From NCBI GenBank assembly GCA_010093605.1, contig MU004188.1, forward strand, positions 1,374,341-1,438,340: a stretch of 64,000 nucleotides of DNA. The letters run 5' to 3'. Made by a program: the position numbers and the translations under genes. This document shows, one piece after another, positions 26,001-39,626 of the stretch. A model generated the notes under the pieces. It was not told the origin of the DNA. It searched no databases and was given only the letters and a program-made list of their open reading frames with translations. This stretch comes from Lophium mytilinum (taxonomy: Eukaryota > Ascomycota > Dothideomycetes > Mytilinidiales > Mytilinidiaceae). Each line of letters opens with the position of its first letter. Position 1 is the first letter of the stretch.

Positions 26001-29000
26001 TAATAAAATAGTAGTAGAAGTTATAGAAACTAAGAAAAGCTTATATATTTTTTAGATTTCTTAGTATAGGCTAGTTAAGTACTATTTAGACTTTATAAGA
26101 GTCTATATAGATACTATTAACGCCTATAATAATACCTAAATATTTAACTTCTTATATAGTAAATTTAAATTTATAGATATTAAGAAAGAAACCGGCGTTT
26201 TTTAGCCTAGTAACTATAGAGATAATATACTTTTTATACTCCTCTAAGCTATTACTAAAGATAAGTATATTATCTATATATACTATATAGTAATAATTAA
26301 GATCTTTATATAGCGTATTATTAATATAGGCTTAAAATAAGCTAGAAGCATTATATAAGCTAAATAGAAGGACTATAAATTTAAATAAGCCCTATTATAT
26401 TAGAAATACTATCTTATATTTATTGCCTTCTTTAATATATAGAGCGTTAAATACGCTAATAATATCTAGCTTAGTATAGTATTTAGCTTTAGCTAGTAGT
26501 ATAAGTATATTCTTAATAAAAGGTAGTATATTATAGCTCTTAATTATAATATTATTTAGTTCTCTATAGTCTATATAGATATAAAAACCGCCTCTAGGTT
26601 TCTTAATAATAAGTATAGAGGTAGTAAAGAAGAATAAGCTTAGTTAAATAAAGCCTTTAGAGCGCATTTTATTAATAAATACTTTTATAATAGCAGCCTA
26701 GTCCCTAGAGAGACTATAGACTTTTTATATAGATAGCTTACTACTAGGCTAGAGGTTAATTATATAATCTATATCTTAGTAGAGAGGTAATATATTAGCT
26801 ACTTAGAGGTTCTAGGCCTTATAGAGATAGTAAAGCTAATTAGAAAGAAGCTATTTAATTTCTTTATTAGTAATAAAAGGCCTATTTATTTTATTAAAGA
26901 ACTTTCTATAGTTAGCTAGGTTAATTATAAATAGATTAGATATAAACGCGGCTTATTTCTTAGCTAAGGTATTATTAAGCTTAGTAAGCCTATAGAGGGC
27001 CGGATTATTAGCTATAGTATAAGTAGTATTAAGCTTATTAAAGTCTTTATTCTATAGTTAGATAATAGTATCTTTCTTACCTTTATAAATAAGCTTTTAA
27101 TATTTAGTAAGAAAGTTATTAGCTTTATCTAGGTCTAGACTAAGTTTATAGTAATAGTTAATAATCTTATATAGGGCGCTATTATATAGTTTCTTTTCTT
27201 TATAGGTAATATCTTAGTCGCGGCTATTACTTTAAACGCGTTAGTAGCTATCTATATATAGATAGTTACTTATATAGTAGTTAGAGTTAAAATCTAATAT
27301 ATACTCTCTCTATATAAAATAGGGCTTATAGCGCTTAAACTAGAGTATACTAAGAATAATATTATAGCCCTAAAGGTTAGTAATATAGTACTATAGATAT
27401 TTAATATAGGCTTTAAGTAATAGTATAATTTAAGCTTTATATATAACTATTAGCGTAGAGCGGCTATTAGTAAGTTATAGTAGTATTAGTTTAGTAATTA
27501 TAATAGTTATAAGCTTATAGGTCTTTATAAATATTTAAGATATAAAGGTAAAGTATAAGTAACTAGTATCTATTAGATATCTACTATTAATAGTAGTTAT
27601 AGTAGTATAAATTTTATACTTAAAGTTAAGTTACTTACCTTATATAACTTTCTTAGAGGAATTAACTATATAAGTAGAGAGCTAGAGTTTATCTAGCTTA
27701 AAAGGTAGTTGCTCTAGCTTATAAATATAGGCAACTAGTATACTTAAATAAATATCTACTAGACTCTAACTATAACTATAGTTAGAGCCTAGGGAAAATC
27801 CTTACTATTAAATAAGTCTTAATTATTATAAGTAGCGTTATTATTACTACTATTATAATTAATAGCAGCTAGAGCGTTACTAAGCTTAATATTAAATGCG
27901 GAATTATTTATATAGTAGATTATAGAAAGCTTTAAATCTAGTTCTTTCTAGAAATAGATAAGATATTATTAAACTATCTTTTTAGAAGAAGGGGCGTTCT
28001 TTATATAGAGATAGTTATAGTCTAATATATAATATTCTATCTTAAGGTAGTTATAGTAGACTTCTTAAGTCTATTTACTTAATACTTTAGTTACCGCGGG
28101 AGAAAGATAAATATAATATATATTACTATTATAGTTATAGCGGCATAAGCTATTATCTATAATAGGGCGTAATAAATATATCTTTAAATTATAGTTAAAG
28201 TCTTATTAGAAGCTATAATTAAACTTATTAGTAAATAGCTTATTAGTATATTTTAAGCTATTACTATTATTCTATAAAGGGCCGTTAGAATATTACTACT
28301 TATAGGTGCGTTTATATTTACTAGCAAGATAGAAGACTACGCAGTTAATAGTAGTAATAAGTTCTAGCTAGTTTATATAGTTATTAGCGGCTTTAAAGAC
28401 CTATCCTCTAAGTTTAGAGGTAATAAGATACTTAAGCTATTTTTTCTATTTAATAAAGTCTATATTCTTATTAGAGTCTATAGATACTATTTTCTAGAAC
28501 TAGAAAAGAAAGATAGTCTATTTCTTATTATATTTTATATACGCCTACTAGCTATAAAGCTTATTATTTATAGCTATAGCTTTATTATTAATTATAAAGT
28601 ATAGGTCTATTACTTTAAATATTTCTTTAATTATTTTAAAGTTATTACTTATAAGGCGGTTCTATTAAGTATAGCTATATATAATACTCTTAGTATATCT
28701 AATATAGTATAATTTAATATATTTAAGCTTAACTTACTTATTATAGAAGTCTTAAGGTTTATTCTAGAAAATAGTATAGGCGTAAGCTTTCTATAACTTA
28801 TACTTAGATATATTATTATATTCTTTAAACTTCTAAAGGTTACGGAACTTAGTATAGAGCTAGTAGAGGCTAGTAGTAAGTTAGGCATTTAGATTATATA
28901 AAAACTTAGGTTAGATAAAGTAATTATAGTTAATAGAGTTATTATTACCTTTATTAGAGATATAGCTATAGTTACCTTAGTTAGTAGTATTATCTTATTA

Positions 29001-30785
29001 AGAGCGCGCTTTAGGCTATTAGTTTATAGCTTATTAATACTTCTTCTTATATTCTATACCTTAAGCGCGGAAGATATTATACTACTATTAGTATTAATTA
29101 CGGTAAAAGGTAACCTTTACTACTTTAGTAGTAAGGCCTTTAACCTTAATATAAAGCTTAGTATTAAGAATAGTCTAAGTATTAGTCTTCTTACGCTTAT
29201 CTTCTAGCTATTTAGTAAGACTATTGCGTTTATTAGTAAAGTTCTTAGTATTAGTACGCATCTTAGCTACTTAATAATAGAGCTTAGCGGCTTAGTTTTT
29301 AAGGTTATTAATTATAATACTATCTTATACGCCTTATTATTCTTAAAGTTATATAATTTTATTATCTTTCTATTAAATTACTACTACTATATTTCTAATA
29401 TCTTTATATAACTTGCCTAGTTCTTAGTAGTAGTTAAGTAGTATAGCGTAAATACTAATATATTTATTTTAAGCTATATTATAAAGCTCTTCTATATTAT
29501 TAATAGTAATATTAATAGATTAGCTATTACTAGCTTAGTTAATAGTAAAGACTATACTATTATTATTATCTATAAGAAGGGACTATTAATAATTAGGTAG
29601 TTAGCTACTAGTTCTAGTAGAACTAGCATCTACGTTAGCTATATTAGGCTATTCTTAGGTAGAGTAGATATTTAGAATTATAATAGTATTAATAGTAGAG
29701 GTAATAACCTAATCTAGGTTCTTAGAGGTAATTAGAATTTAAAAGAAGACTAGAGTTATTAGGTTAACTAGGGGTTTAGTAAACTAGATAGTATAAAATA
29801 TAAATATTTTAGTAAATAACTTAAAGTCTTTTTTATCTTTACCTTTACCTTCTTACGCGTAGGCGTTATTATTAGTATTCTACTTAGTAGAGTTAGTAAG
29901 GTTATACTAGGCTTAGCTTTATAGTAGATTAGTACTAAATTAATTTAGTAGAAGATAAATATCTAGTTCTAGATTACTAAATTTCTTAGCGCGTATAGTA
30001 AGAGCTTCCGGGGTTATAGTTAATTAATATTATAAAACTTCTCCGCCGCCTATTTTATAGGCGGCTTTCTTTTCTTAGTAGTTAAGCTTATACGCCTTTT
30101 AAGAGTTAAATATAAAAGTAGATTAAGTAGCTTATAATTATAAGCTAGAAGAAAGAATAGAAGTATAACTAAGAATAACTAGATACTTATTAGAGTTACC
30201 GCCGGAAGGTAAACCTATAGGCTATGCGCTAGGTATAGCTATACTATATAGAGTTAGAGCTTTTTAGCTATAGCTTAGTATAGCTAGTTTTAAAAGTATT
30301 ATTTATACCTTTACTAGTAAGTATTAGTAGACTATAAAAAAGTTAGTATAAGGTAGAAGATATAGATTCTCTATAAAAGCTTAAAAGTAAGTATACTTTC
30401 TAGAGTAGCTAGTACTATTCTTAGCGGCTACCCTTAATTAGTAAATAAAAATAAAATAACTATATATAGACTAGTTAGTTATATATAATAGTAGTAAGTA
30501 GATATATAGAGTCTATATACTAGCCTATTACTAATAAAGTATATATAGTTCTTACTCTATTATTAGTAAGTAACTATACTTATATTAGTTAGTTGCGTAT
30601 AATAGTAAGTAGATTTATAGGGCCTATATACTAACTATAGTAGGCGGGGTATATAGAGTTCTTACTATAAAATTATAAAATCTTCTTTTAAGTCTCTCTA
30701 TATTAATATAGAGGGTGTTAGGTTTATATATTAAAAAATTTTAGCCTATTAAAATAGCTACTTAGTTAATTATAGGGTTGCCAGT

Positions 30786-30970
30786 TATTATAGGCAGTAA
30801 GGTATAGAGGTATATAGAATAAGAAGTAGAATTATATTATAAGACGTGCTATAAGAAGCTAGAGTATAAGGCTACTTATAATCTATCTAGAGAGATATAT
30901 TAGTAGCGGAATAATAATATTTCTAGTAAGTATATAATAGCTAGGGAAAGAGGCCTAGATCTATTATACT
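30786..30970 (-). repeat. 3' LTR of element III
   Basis: Starts TATTATAG and ends CTATTATA before a C-run that is the polypurine tract complement. It shares most of its length with the element I LTR but lacks the GCACGTGC segment. Confidence 0.85.
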
Positions 30971-31089
30971 ACCCCCCCCTTTAAAGAGAAAAACCTCCCT
31001 TCTCTAAATAAGAGTTATATAAACTATAAGATAAAGCTACTATTAGCTTTAGGGCTATAGAGAGTATATAGAAGGCGGTTATAATAGAA

Positions 31090-31165
31090 AGGTTACTTAT
31101 AATAGAAGGGCTAATTATAATAGAAGGGCTAATTATAATAGCGAGGCTAATTATAATAGTAAGGC
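31090..31165 (-). repeat. Tandem repeat in the 3' untranslated part of element III
   Basis: About four units related to GCTAATTATAATAGAAGG, equivalent in place and theme to the array at 3915-4022 in element I. Confidence 0.75.
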
Positions 31166-34100
31166 TATATAAGGTTATAGAGTTAAATATTAGTAAGTAT
31201 TTATCTATATATTAGTAGCCTTATAACCTTAGTATACTTAGCTTTAGAGTTATTAGTATATACTGCACTATAATCTATAATTATAGATAAACTTAATATT
31301 TTATAGCGGCGTGCTTACGGCGTTACTAGGTAATAACCTCCTCTAACAACTTAGTAGAAACCGTGCGGCGGAGAATCTAATTCTAAAGTAAAGAGTTTAG
31401 TCTTACTTTAATTAGCTAGCTAATCTTATAGCTTATATTATAATTTTTAAGCTATTAACTTTAACTAATTCTAGCTATAGAGCTATAAATTACGCGGCTA
31501 GTTACTTAGGCGTATTATTTAAGTTCTTATCTTCCTTATATTACTATCCTGCTAGTAGCTTTAGAAAGCTTAGATATAGCCTATTCTCTTATAGATATAG
31601 TTAATAGAATCTCTATACTAGTTTACACGCTTCTTTAAAGAACTTCTAGTTCTTCTAATTATCTAGTACTATATAGCCTGCCTACTATAGTTTATATTAT
31701 AGCTCGCGATATTATCCCCGGCTGCGCTAGCGGCTAGTAATAATATCTTTAATTAGGTATTCTATCTCCTCCTATTCTTTATTATTTAGAACTATAATTA
31801 GTAGTAGTTCTAGCTATCTTTATTCTAGTACAGGAATAGAGTTATCTAGGTAGAGTAAGTATAGTAAGAATACTAGCTAAACTCTTCTATTAATAAGATT
31901 CTATAGTAGCTTAAGCTTATACACCGCTCTATAATTAATAATATATTTAATCTAATAGAGGCCTATATTTTTATAATCTAAGAACTTATTTTTACGCTCT
32001 ATCTTAATATTCCGTGCGTTAAGCTAGACCTAGTTATTTACCTTTATTAGCGGCGGCGGGTTATAGTATTAGTTAGTAAATTTAGCTTATTTATCTTTTA
32101 CCTAGGTTATGCGCTACTATCCTTCTATAAGAACCTTCTATAGGTAAGTAATATACTAGTCTATAAGTACTAGGTTTATATAAGTATAGTAGGCTACTTC
32201 TTACTATATAGGTATAGGGGGTTTAATACTATATCTTAGGTAAAAGCTATAGTTAAAGAAAAATAGTAAGAAATCTATAGAAGCATTAACTATATTATTC
32301 GCTATAAATTTACTAATTAGTAGTTAGTTAACCTAATTATTCTATTAATAGTTTATAAATAACTATAGAAAGGCTTTTATAAAAGAATTAGTATTCTCTA
32401 TCTATCTATTAGTCTCTAGATAGTATACTATTAATATCTATAGATTAACGCCTAGGCATATATATACTCTATACTAAAAGTTAAATATAAAATTTATGCC
32501 TAGATTACTAATAATCTATTATAGAAGGCTATATAGCCGGAAAATCTCTTAAATAAATATATCTATAATATTCTTTACTATTATACTAGCTATTAAAATA
32601 TAATAACGTTATTTAGATATATAATTAATTACTATAAGAATTAAGGTATATTTAATGCCGTTTCTAGTATATAGAGAAAGGTCTATAATAAAATTAAATA
32701 TAATATTAGTCTAATAGTGCTCGCCTACGGGCAAGCTGCGTAGTAGACCTTATTTCTTACTTCTAGAGGCCTTAGCTTAGTGGCAGCCGTAATAGGCTTA
32801 GGTAAATTACTTAACTAAGTCTATTATCTTAGGCTAGAAGTAATATTTCTAGAGAAGCTTATAGGTACTATATTTTTCTAGGTAACTACTTATAGGTACT
32901 ATATAGAAGATCTATAGTAACTATAGTTATAGCGCTATATAGTCTAGTATATATAGCCTACTATAATAGTATAGGTAGGCATCTACTCTATTACTAAGAA
33001 TTTTAAAAGCCCCTATATCTAGGTTTCTAAGTAACTAGCATAGCTCTATAGAAAGGGTGCGCGCTTTATTCTATACTAGCGCTATTAGTAAGTGCACTAT
33101 AGAGTCTATTAGTTTCTCTAGTAGTAGAGGTAATTAATAAGTGTTATTAATAAGATTACTAAGTAATTATTTAGGCTCGGCGCTAGGCTCGGGCGCTACT
33201 ACGGGTAGCGCGCCGTCTTCTTATATAGCGGCGGGAGCAAGCTAGAAGAAGTTAAGATAGAGGCTTATAGCTAGTAATAGGTTAAGTATAAGATAATATA
33301 GAAGCTCTTTAAATAAGAAGCTTAGTATAGAGTTAGCTAATAGGCTACTTATTATATAGTTTATCTATTTAAAATCTTCTAATATATTACCTAGTTCCTT
33401 CTTACTAATAGTTAGCGCTACGCCTAGGCCTAAGTAATAACTCTTAAGTATAGTCTAATGCTAGAATTAGTTATATAGATTATTTAGCCTATATAGTAGA
33501 TTCTATAATTATCTAGTTAAGCTATTAGGCTTAATACTAAATACGCCTAGTTAGTAGATAATTTTAAAGTTAAATCTAGCAAGAAACTCTACCTACTATA
33601 CCTAATATCTATTTAGCTACTTAGTTATTATAAACTATTTAAGGTTGTAATAGTTTATAAGGATTTCTATAGAGTTCTCTAGGTCTATGCTAGTAAGCTT
33701 AGATTACTACTACTTAAAGGCTTTTATAATTATAAGTAACTCTTTATTATATATCTTATAATTTATCTCTTATAGCGTTATCTTTATAGAGAAGAAGGTA
33801 ATAGAGTATAATAGCCTATTCTCTTTTATCTATAATATAACGCTGGTAATAATATAGTTAGATACGTCTATTTCTATATAAACCTTCTTTCTATACTAGA
33901 AGTAGGCGAGGATAGAAGCTAAGGTAAATACGTTCTTTAGCGTTAGAAAAGCTACTTTATAATTATCTATCTACTAGAATCGCGGCTATAGTATTCCTTT
34001 CTTATTCCTTTTAATAGAGCTATTACCTATTATTTATATTATAGATATTAGAGGGTATATAATGCGGAAGAAACTATATATAAAACGGCGGTAGAAATTA

Positions 34101-37100
34101 GCTAGGCCTAGAAAGGCTTATATATCTTTAATGCAGGTAGGTATTTACTAGCTTATAATAGCTTTAACCTTCTTAAAGTCTATCTAAATTCCTTCTATTA
34201 TAATAATAAGACTAAGGTATTTTACTTATTTTACACTAAATTTAGATTTTTTAATATTAGCTTATAACCCGTGTTCGCGTAATTATTAGAGGACTTTCTT
34301 AATATATATTTTATATTGCATCTTATTAGTAGAGTATATAAGAATATTATCTAGGTATATAGAGGTAAAGTTATTAAGATAGTTATATAAAGTATTATTA
34401 ATATACCCTTAAAACGTTACTAGTCCTCTAGTAAGCCTAAAAGAAAGAACTTTTAATTTAAATACGCTATATCTTATAGTAAACCCTATAAGGCGCTTAT
34501 TTTCTAGCCTTATCTAAATCCTATTAAAAGCTTCTATTATATCTAGCTTAGTAAATAACTTTATATAGCTTAGCTAGTTTATAGTTTCTTATATAAGTAG
34601 AATTAGGTATTATAATTTAACTATAAGGGCGTTTACGGCTTAGTAGTCTATATAAAAATATACTTCTCCGCCTAGCTTATAGACTAAGAGTATAGGTAAA
34701 GAGATATCTAATTATGCAGGTTCTATAAATCCTTTTACTAGGTTATTATTAATCTATTTCTTAATAACCTGTAATTTCTCTTTTAATATTAGATATAGGC
34801 GTGCGCGTAGAAGCTTTACTTCTATATTAGGTAGTAGATGTATTTTATAATTAACTTCTAGATAGTTAGGTAGTAATATATTAGTATTATATTAATTAAA
34901 AACGTCTATATATTAATAATATATCTTAAAAAGCTTATAGAGTATCTCTTTCTTAGTTATATATATTTTTGCACGGAGAAACTTATTAATATCTATTATT
35001 ATAATTGCGTTTACGCGTTCTAGAACGTCCGCGCCTTATTATATAACTAGGATTTAGATACTATTATTATAGATAAGTATATTATAATCGGCGTTAATTT
35101 CTTAAAGAATATAGAGCAGTAGTTTCTCTATAAGCTATTTATTTTATATATAAGAATACGCTAGTTCTATAGAGACGTAATATATATTAGAAATAACCCT
35201 ATTATTAACTAGTATTATCTTAGGGTAATAAAAAGGGCTCTATACTATAATTATATTATAATATTATATATAATAGCGGCGATAGTATAGTTAGAAGAAA
35301 TTAATACGCTATTTATGCTAGTTAATTATAGGGTTATACCTATCTAGCTATTTATAGCCTAGAATAAGAGAGGCCGGGCTAAGATCTATAATAAAGGCCT
35401 CTATCTATTTAGTATATCTATTAAGGTTAAAGTAGATAAGCGTAATATAGGTAATTTTCTTAGCTATAGCGCCTCTATCCGCTAGCTCTAGTATATAAGC
35501 TTAAAGTAAAGAAATTAGGAGTAAGTTATAGATATACGCGTAAGTAGTATTAATAAAGATATATATAGCTCTACTATTAATAAGTAAAAGAATAGGTATT
35601 ATAGAAATAGGCTTACTATTCTTATATATTTATATATCTCTAACTAGCTTTAGATAGTAATTATTCTATAAAGTAATATCTATTTAAATTAATACTTTAC
35701 TAATTTTAAGAGTCTCTATAGAATCTAGCCTAATTCTATTAAGCTTATTAATTATGCCTACTACTTCTTTATATATTAACTATATAACTAGTATTATATT
35801 ACTACTACTTACTATAGGCCCTAAGTTGCGGCTATAACCTAGGGCTAAGTATTTCCCTATCTATAGCTATAGCCTTAATTTTAGCCTTAGCCTTAGCCCT
35901 ATAGGTTAGCGTTATTTATAGCGCGGATAGCTAGGGCGCCGGGTTAAGCTAGACGCAGATAGTTAGGGCGCTAATTAATAAGCTAAGCTATAGAGTAGTT
36001 AGAGTTTTCTTTCTTATATTCTAGTATGCGGTAATAGTAGTAACCTTCTATAGCTCTTAGCGCGGCGCGCTTATTATTAGTAAGCACGCTAGGGGGCTAC
36101 TAGTCTATAGGCACGTTAACGGGGCCCTATAGCTAGCTAGTATAGGGGTTAATATTATTATCTACTTCTACTATAGTAATAGTAAGTAGAGTATAGTTAG
36201 TATTATATAAAGTATATAGTACTTAAGGCTAGATATAACTACTATACTAATAGCCTCTATACTATTCTCCGCGCTAATACTCTTTATACTAATAACCTCC
36301 GCGCTAGTATACTTACTATAGCTAGAAAGAAGTTATTATATATATATTGCGTAGGGTACGCGCAGTACTATTATACTAATAATAGTATATAGCCGCTACT
36401 ATATCTAATATAGTAGAAAATAATTTACTATCTACTGCACTCTTAGTAATCTAGAGTAGAGTAAGTTTATAGAGTACTTTTATAGTATCTTTATTATAGT
36501 TCTATTATAGTATTATATTAGTTTATTCTTCTATATAGCTATAGAAGTTATCTATTTCCTTACCCTTCTACTAGTATAGGTTACGTAGTATCTTATAAGT
36601 AGTAGCTTCTATATTAGGGTTAAAAAATTAGGCGTCTATAAAAACCTAGCCTTTATTTATTATATATAGCTTATTTATAGATATCTACTATAAGATTATA
36701 AACTTTCTAGTAATAGAGTTAAGCTTAATTTTAGATACTATATATATAAGCTGCGCAGCGTCTATAGTAAAGGCGCGGCCTCTATCTATAATTTTAAGTA
36801 TAATATAGGCCTTCTAACCTAGGTATATAGCCTTATTACTATTAAACTCTAGTATATTAGTAATATAGTTTTATAATAGTAAGTATAATTAATAGCGCTT
36901 AGATTAGTATTAGCCGCAATCGCGACTTTAAAGGTTATTATTATCGCTAGAGAAACTATTAGAGCTAGAGCTAGAGCTGCTAGAGTTACTATAGTCTAGG
37001 TTATAGCGCTTTTTCTTACGCGCCTTAGACTTTTTAGAGCGCTTCTTATACTTAGAACTATTCTAGTCTATTATATTATTATTCTTTAGTAGAGGAGGTA

Positions 37101-38529
37101 GTGCGCCTTCTAGGCTAGTTATAGTTATTATAGTAGAAAAGAACTAATTAATTATATTAGAACTAGTAGTTACTATATTCTTCTTTAAAGTTATAGCCGT
37201 TACTATAAGTATAGGTCTATTAGGTATTATAATTTCTAGCAGAATTATAGCTAGTATAGTAGCTATAGTGTAGTATTTAAGCTATATAATCTCGCCTTTA
37301 AAAGCTTTAATTACAATACCTTAGGTCTTATAAGCCTTCTTTATAAACTTAAAGTTCCCTTTTTAGATAGCAACCTAAGTAACTTAATAGTTGTATTTAA
37401 TCTTTAGTTTTTTAAGCTTTATCTTTATCTTATTAAGCTTATACTCTAGCTTCTCTATATTAGTAGCTTATTTAAGTATCTTATTTACTTTAGAAGCTAG
37501 CTCTAGCTCTTGCGTATCTAGTTTATCCTTAAATACTTAGATTATATTATTAGCTAATACATTAGTAAGCGCATCCCGTTTAGCTTTAGCATCTTCTTAT
37601 TTCTTTTCTAGTACAACTATCTAGGCGGTAAGTTTCTTAACTTATTCTTCTAGAATCTTAACCTTATTTTCTTTCTCTTAAACTAGATTCTATTTAAGGT
37701 TAAGCTTATCTTAAAGGGTTTTATAGCTATATTTAGTATTCTTATATATAATTTTCTTACGCTATGCTTATAGCTTATAGCCTTAAAGAATCTAGTATTA
37801 CTTTTTAGAATTTACCTTAATAAGAGTAAGGTAGGCGTTAGCGTTATTAATTTAAATAAGCTTAAGCTTTTTAGCTTAGCTAACTATAGAGTAATTAATA
37901 AAAGTAGAGTCCTTTATAAAGTAGCCTAGTATAGTTCTTATTAGTTCTATTAATATATTACTAATATAATAGGCGGGGGTATTAATCTTACTTATTAGAG
38001 GCCTATTAACGCTATACTTCTCTATAGTTTTATTAATGTTTCTATTATTTTAAGTAAATATACCGGCCTAGCTATAACTAAGAGTCTACTAGGTCTTCTC
38101 TAGAAGGTTTATATCTTACGCGTACTATTCTACCTATAAGAACTACTTTTCCTATAACTTAGTCTTACGCTAAAGGCGCTCTTATAATAGGGAGACTAAT
38201 ATCTAGGGTTTATTATTATTAGAGTTAGTAGAGAAAGTAGAGTAAGTATATAGAGGCTTATAGTTAGATTTAATATAGATAGGGTTTTCCTTATTTAATA
38301 TAATAAGTAATTATAGCTAACCTATAGGTTATAAAGAGGTGTAGAGTATATATAGTAAAGTGCTAGTTAGGGTTAGTAATATAAAGAGTATAGAGGTAGA
38401 AAAGGTAAGCGTAGTAAGTAGACTTAGAGAAAGTAGTAATATAGCTAAAGCTAAGTTAGGTTGCGCATATAGTAAATAATTAGTATTTAAATAGCTACTT
38501 ATTTTAGTAGAATCTAAGTAAGTATATAA

Positions 38530-38665
38530 GCTATTACTAAGCAGCCTATAGGTAATTAACTAAGTAGCCTATAGGTAATTAACTAAGCGGCCTATAGACT
38601 AGGTACTAAGTAGCCTATAGGCTTATAATTAAGTAGCCTATAGGCTTTTTTCTAAGTAGTTCTAT
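38530..38665 (-). repeat. Tandem array in the 5' leader of element III
   Basis: About five degenerate units with AACTAAG(C/T)(G/A)GCCTATAGG at the core, the counterpart of 11560-11820 in element I. Confidence 0.7.
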
Positions 38666-38917
38666 AGAATATTTATATACGCCTATAGGCCGTAAAAACG
38701 TAATTATATAGACCTAGGGGTTACTTAACTAAGCGGACCCGTAGGTTAATAGTAAGGCTTTAAGAGAATATAATTAGTAGCTTACGCAGTTAGGCGGGAA
38801 AGCTATAGAGTTAAAGTAATAATATTAAGGCTGCTAGATAGTATATAGTCTAGCTTTATAATAAGTAGTTAGAATTATATAAAAAGAAAGTCTAGTATAT
38901 AGATAGTATATAGTATT

Positions 38918-39096
38918 ATAGGTAGTAAGATATAGAGGTATATAGAATAAGAAGTAGAATTATATTATAAGACGTGCTGTAAGAAGCTAGAGTATAAGGC
39001 TACTTATAATCTATCTAGAGAGATATATTAGTAGCGGAATAATAATATTTCTAGCGAGCACGTAATAGCTAGGAAAAGAGGCCTAGATCTATTACA
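38918..39096 (-). repeat. 5' LTR of element III
   Basis: Partner of 30786-30970, ending ATTACA. The left boundary is placed at TATTATAG near 38918. Confidence 0.82.
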
Positions 39097-39171
39097 CTAG
39101 TATTAGTAGATAGATAGATAAAAAGAGAGTACTTCTAGAAACTTCTAGAAGCTAGAAGGGTAGCTACTTTA

Positions 39172-39391
39172 TATTATAGTATAATAGTAGATTATAAGAG
39201 AAGACCTAATATTAGTATATATAGATAAAGTAGCTATAAGAGAGAAAGAAGAGTATAGAGCGCTAGCTAAGAGGTAGATAAGGCTAGTACTAAGTCTAGT
39301 TATATAATAGTAATTATATACTAAAGAGTATATAATACTATTATATATATTAGAAATATATTATAATAGAGGTTATATTATAGCTATAATA
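39172..39391 (-). repeat. 5' LTR of element II
   Basis: Partner of 22862-23081 with the same length and ends; TSD TATAG follows at 39392-39396. Confidence 0.88.
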
Positions 39392-39399
39392 TATAGTCC

Positions 39400-39441
39400 C
39401 GCGTACTCTTTAAGTCTTCTTATAAGACTTTAAAAAGCGCG
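39400..39441. other. Imperfect inverted repeat in the leader of element VI
   Basis: Arms CGCGTACTCTTTAAGTCTT (39400-39418) and AAGACTTTAAAAAGCGCG (39424-39441) pair with a few mismatches around a 5-nt loop. The position just inside the presumed 5' end of VI suits a leader RNA structure, but this is inference. Confidence 0.5.
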
Positions 39442-39554
39442 CCCCTTTAAAAGCTAACTAAAGAAGATACCTAATAGTCTATCTAAAAAGAAGATATTTA
39501 ATAGTCTATCTAGATAATATATATAGATAATACTTAGTAGGCTATATAAAAGAA

Positions 39555-39626
39555 AGAGAATTAGCTTACCTAAGAGAACTAGCTTACCTAAAAGAACTAG
39601 CTTATCTAAGAGAACTAGCTTACCTA
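39555..39626 (+). repeat. Four 18-bp tandem units at the start of element VI gag
   Basis: Four adjacent units of the type AGAGAACTAGCTTACCTA. The period is six codons, so the array was probably part of the coding sequence near the gag N-terminus. Confidence 0.75.

Larger units (their letters stand above)
30786..39096 (-). mobile_element. Element III: Ty3/Gypsy LTR retrotransposon fossil (family A), nested in element II
   Basis: LTRs lie at 30786-30970 and about 38918-39096, flanked by TSD CCAGT (30781-30785) and CTAGT (39097-39101), which differ by one C-to-T change. It is closely similar to element I across the whole length but has shorter LTRs (about 180 bp). The RT box lies near 34330-34370 and a zinc-knuckle-like stretch near 36880-36930. 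Tandem repeats occupy both untranslated ends. One LTR still ends in CA (ATTACA), supporting the TG..CA form. It is broken throughout, with breaks too many to count. It entered after element II. Confidence 0.88.
22862..39391 (-). mobile_element. Element II: Ty3/Gypsy LTR retrotransposon fossil (family B), carrying nested element III
   Basis: LTRs at 22862-23081 and 39172-39391 are bounded by a perfect TSD, TATAG (22857-22861 and 39392-39396). Without element III and its extra TSD copy the length is about 8.2 kb. The polypurine tract lies at 23082-23100, so the element is on the minus strand. The reverse transcriptase YxDD box is near 26262-26300, integrase lies toward low coordinates (about 24000-25300), and a Lys-rich gag-like part lies toward 29000-30100. 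It is broken throughout. Element III is inserted at 30786-39096, only about 75 bp inside the 5' LTR of II on the right and within the leader region. II therefore predates III. Confidence 0.87.

Noticed and set aside
28649-28888. Open stretch of 79 codons inside element II
   Set aside because: Chance open frame in RIP-altered sequence, with only generic Ile/Leu/Ser composition.
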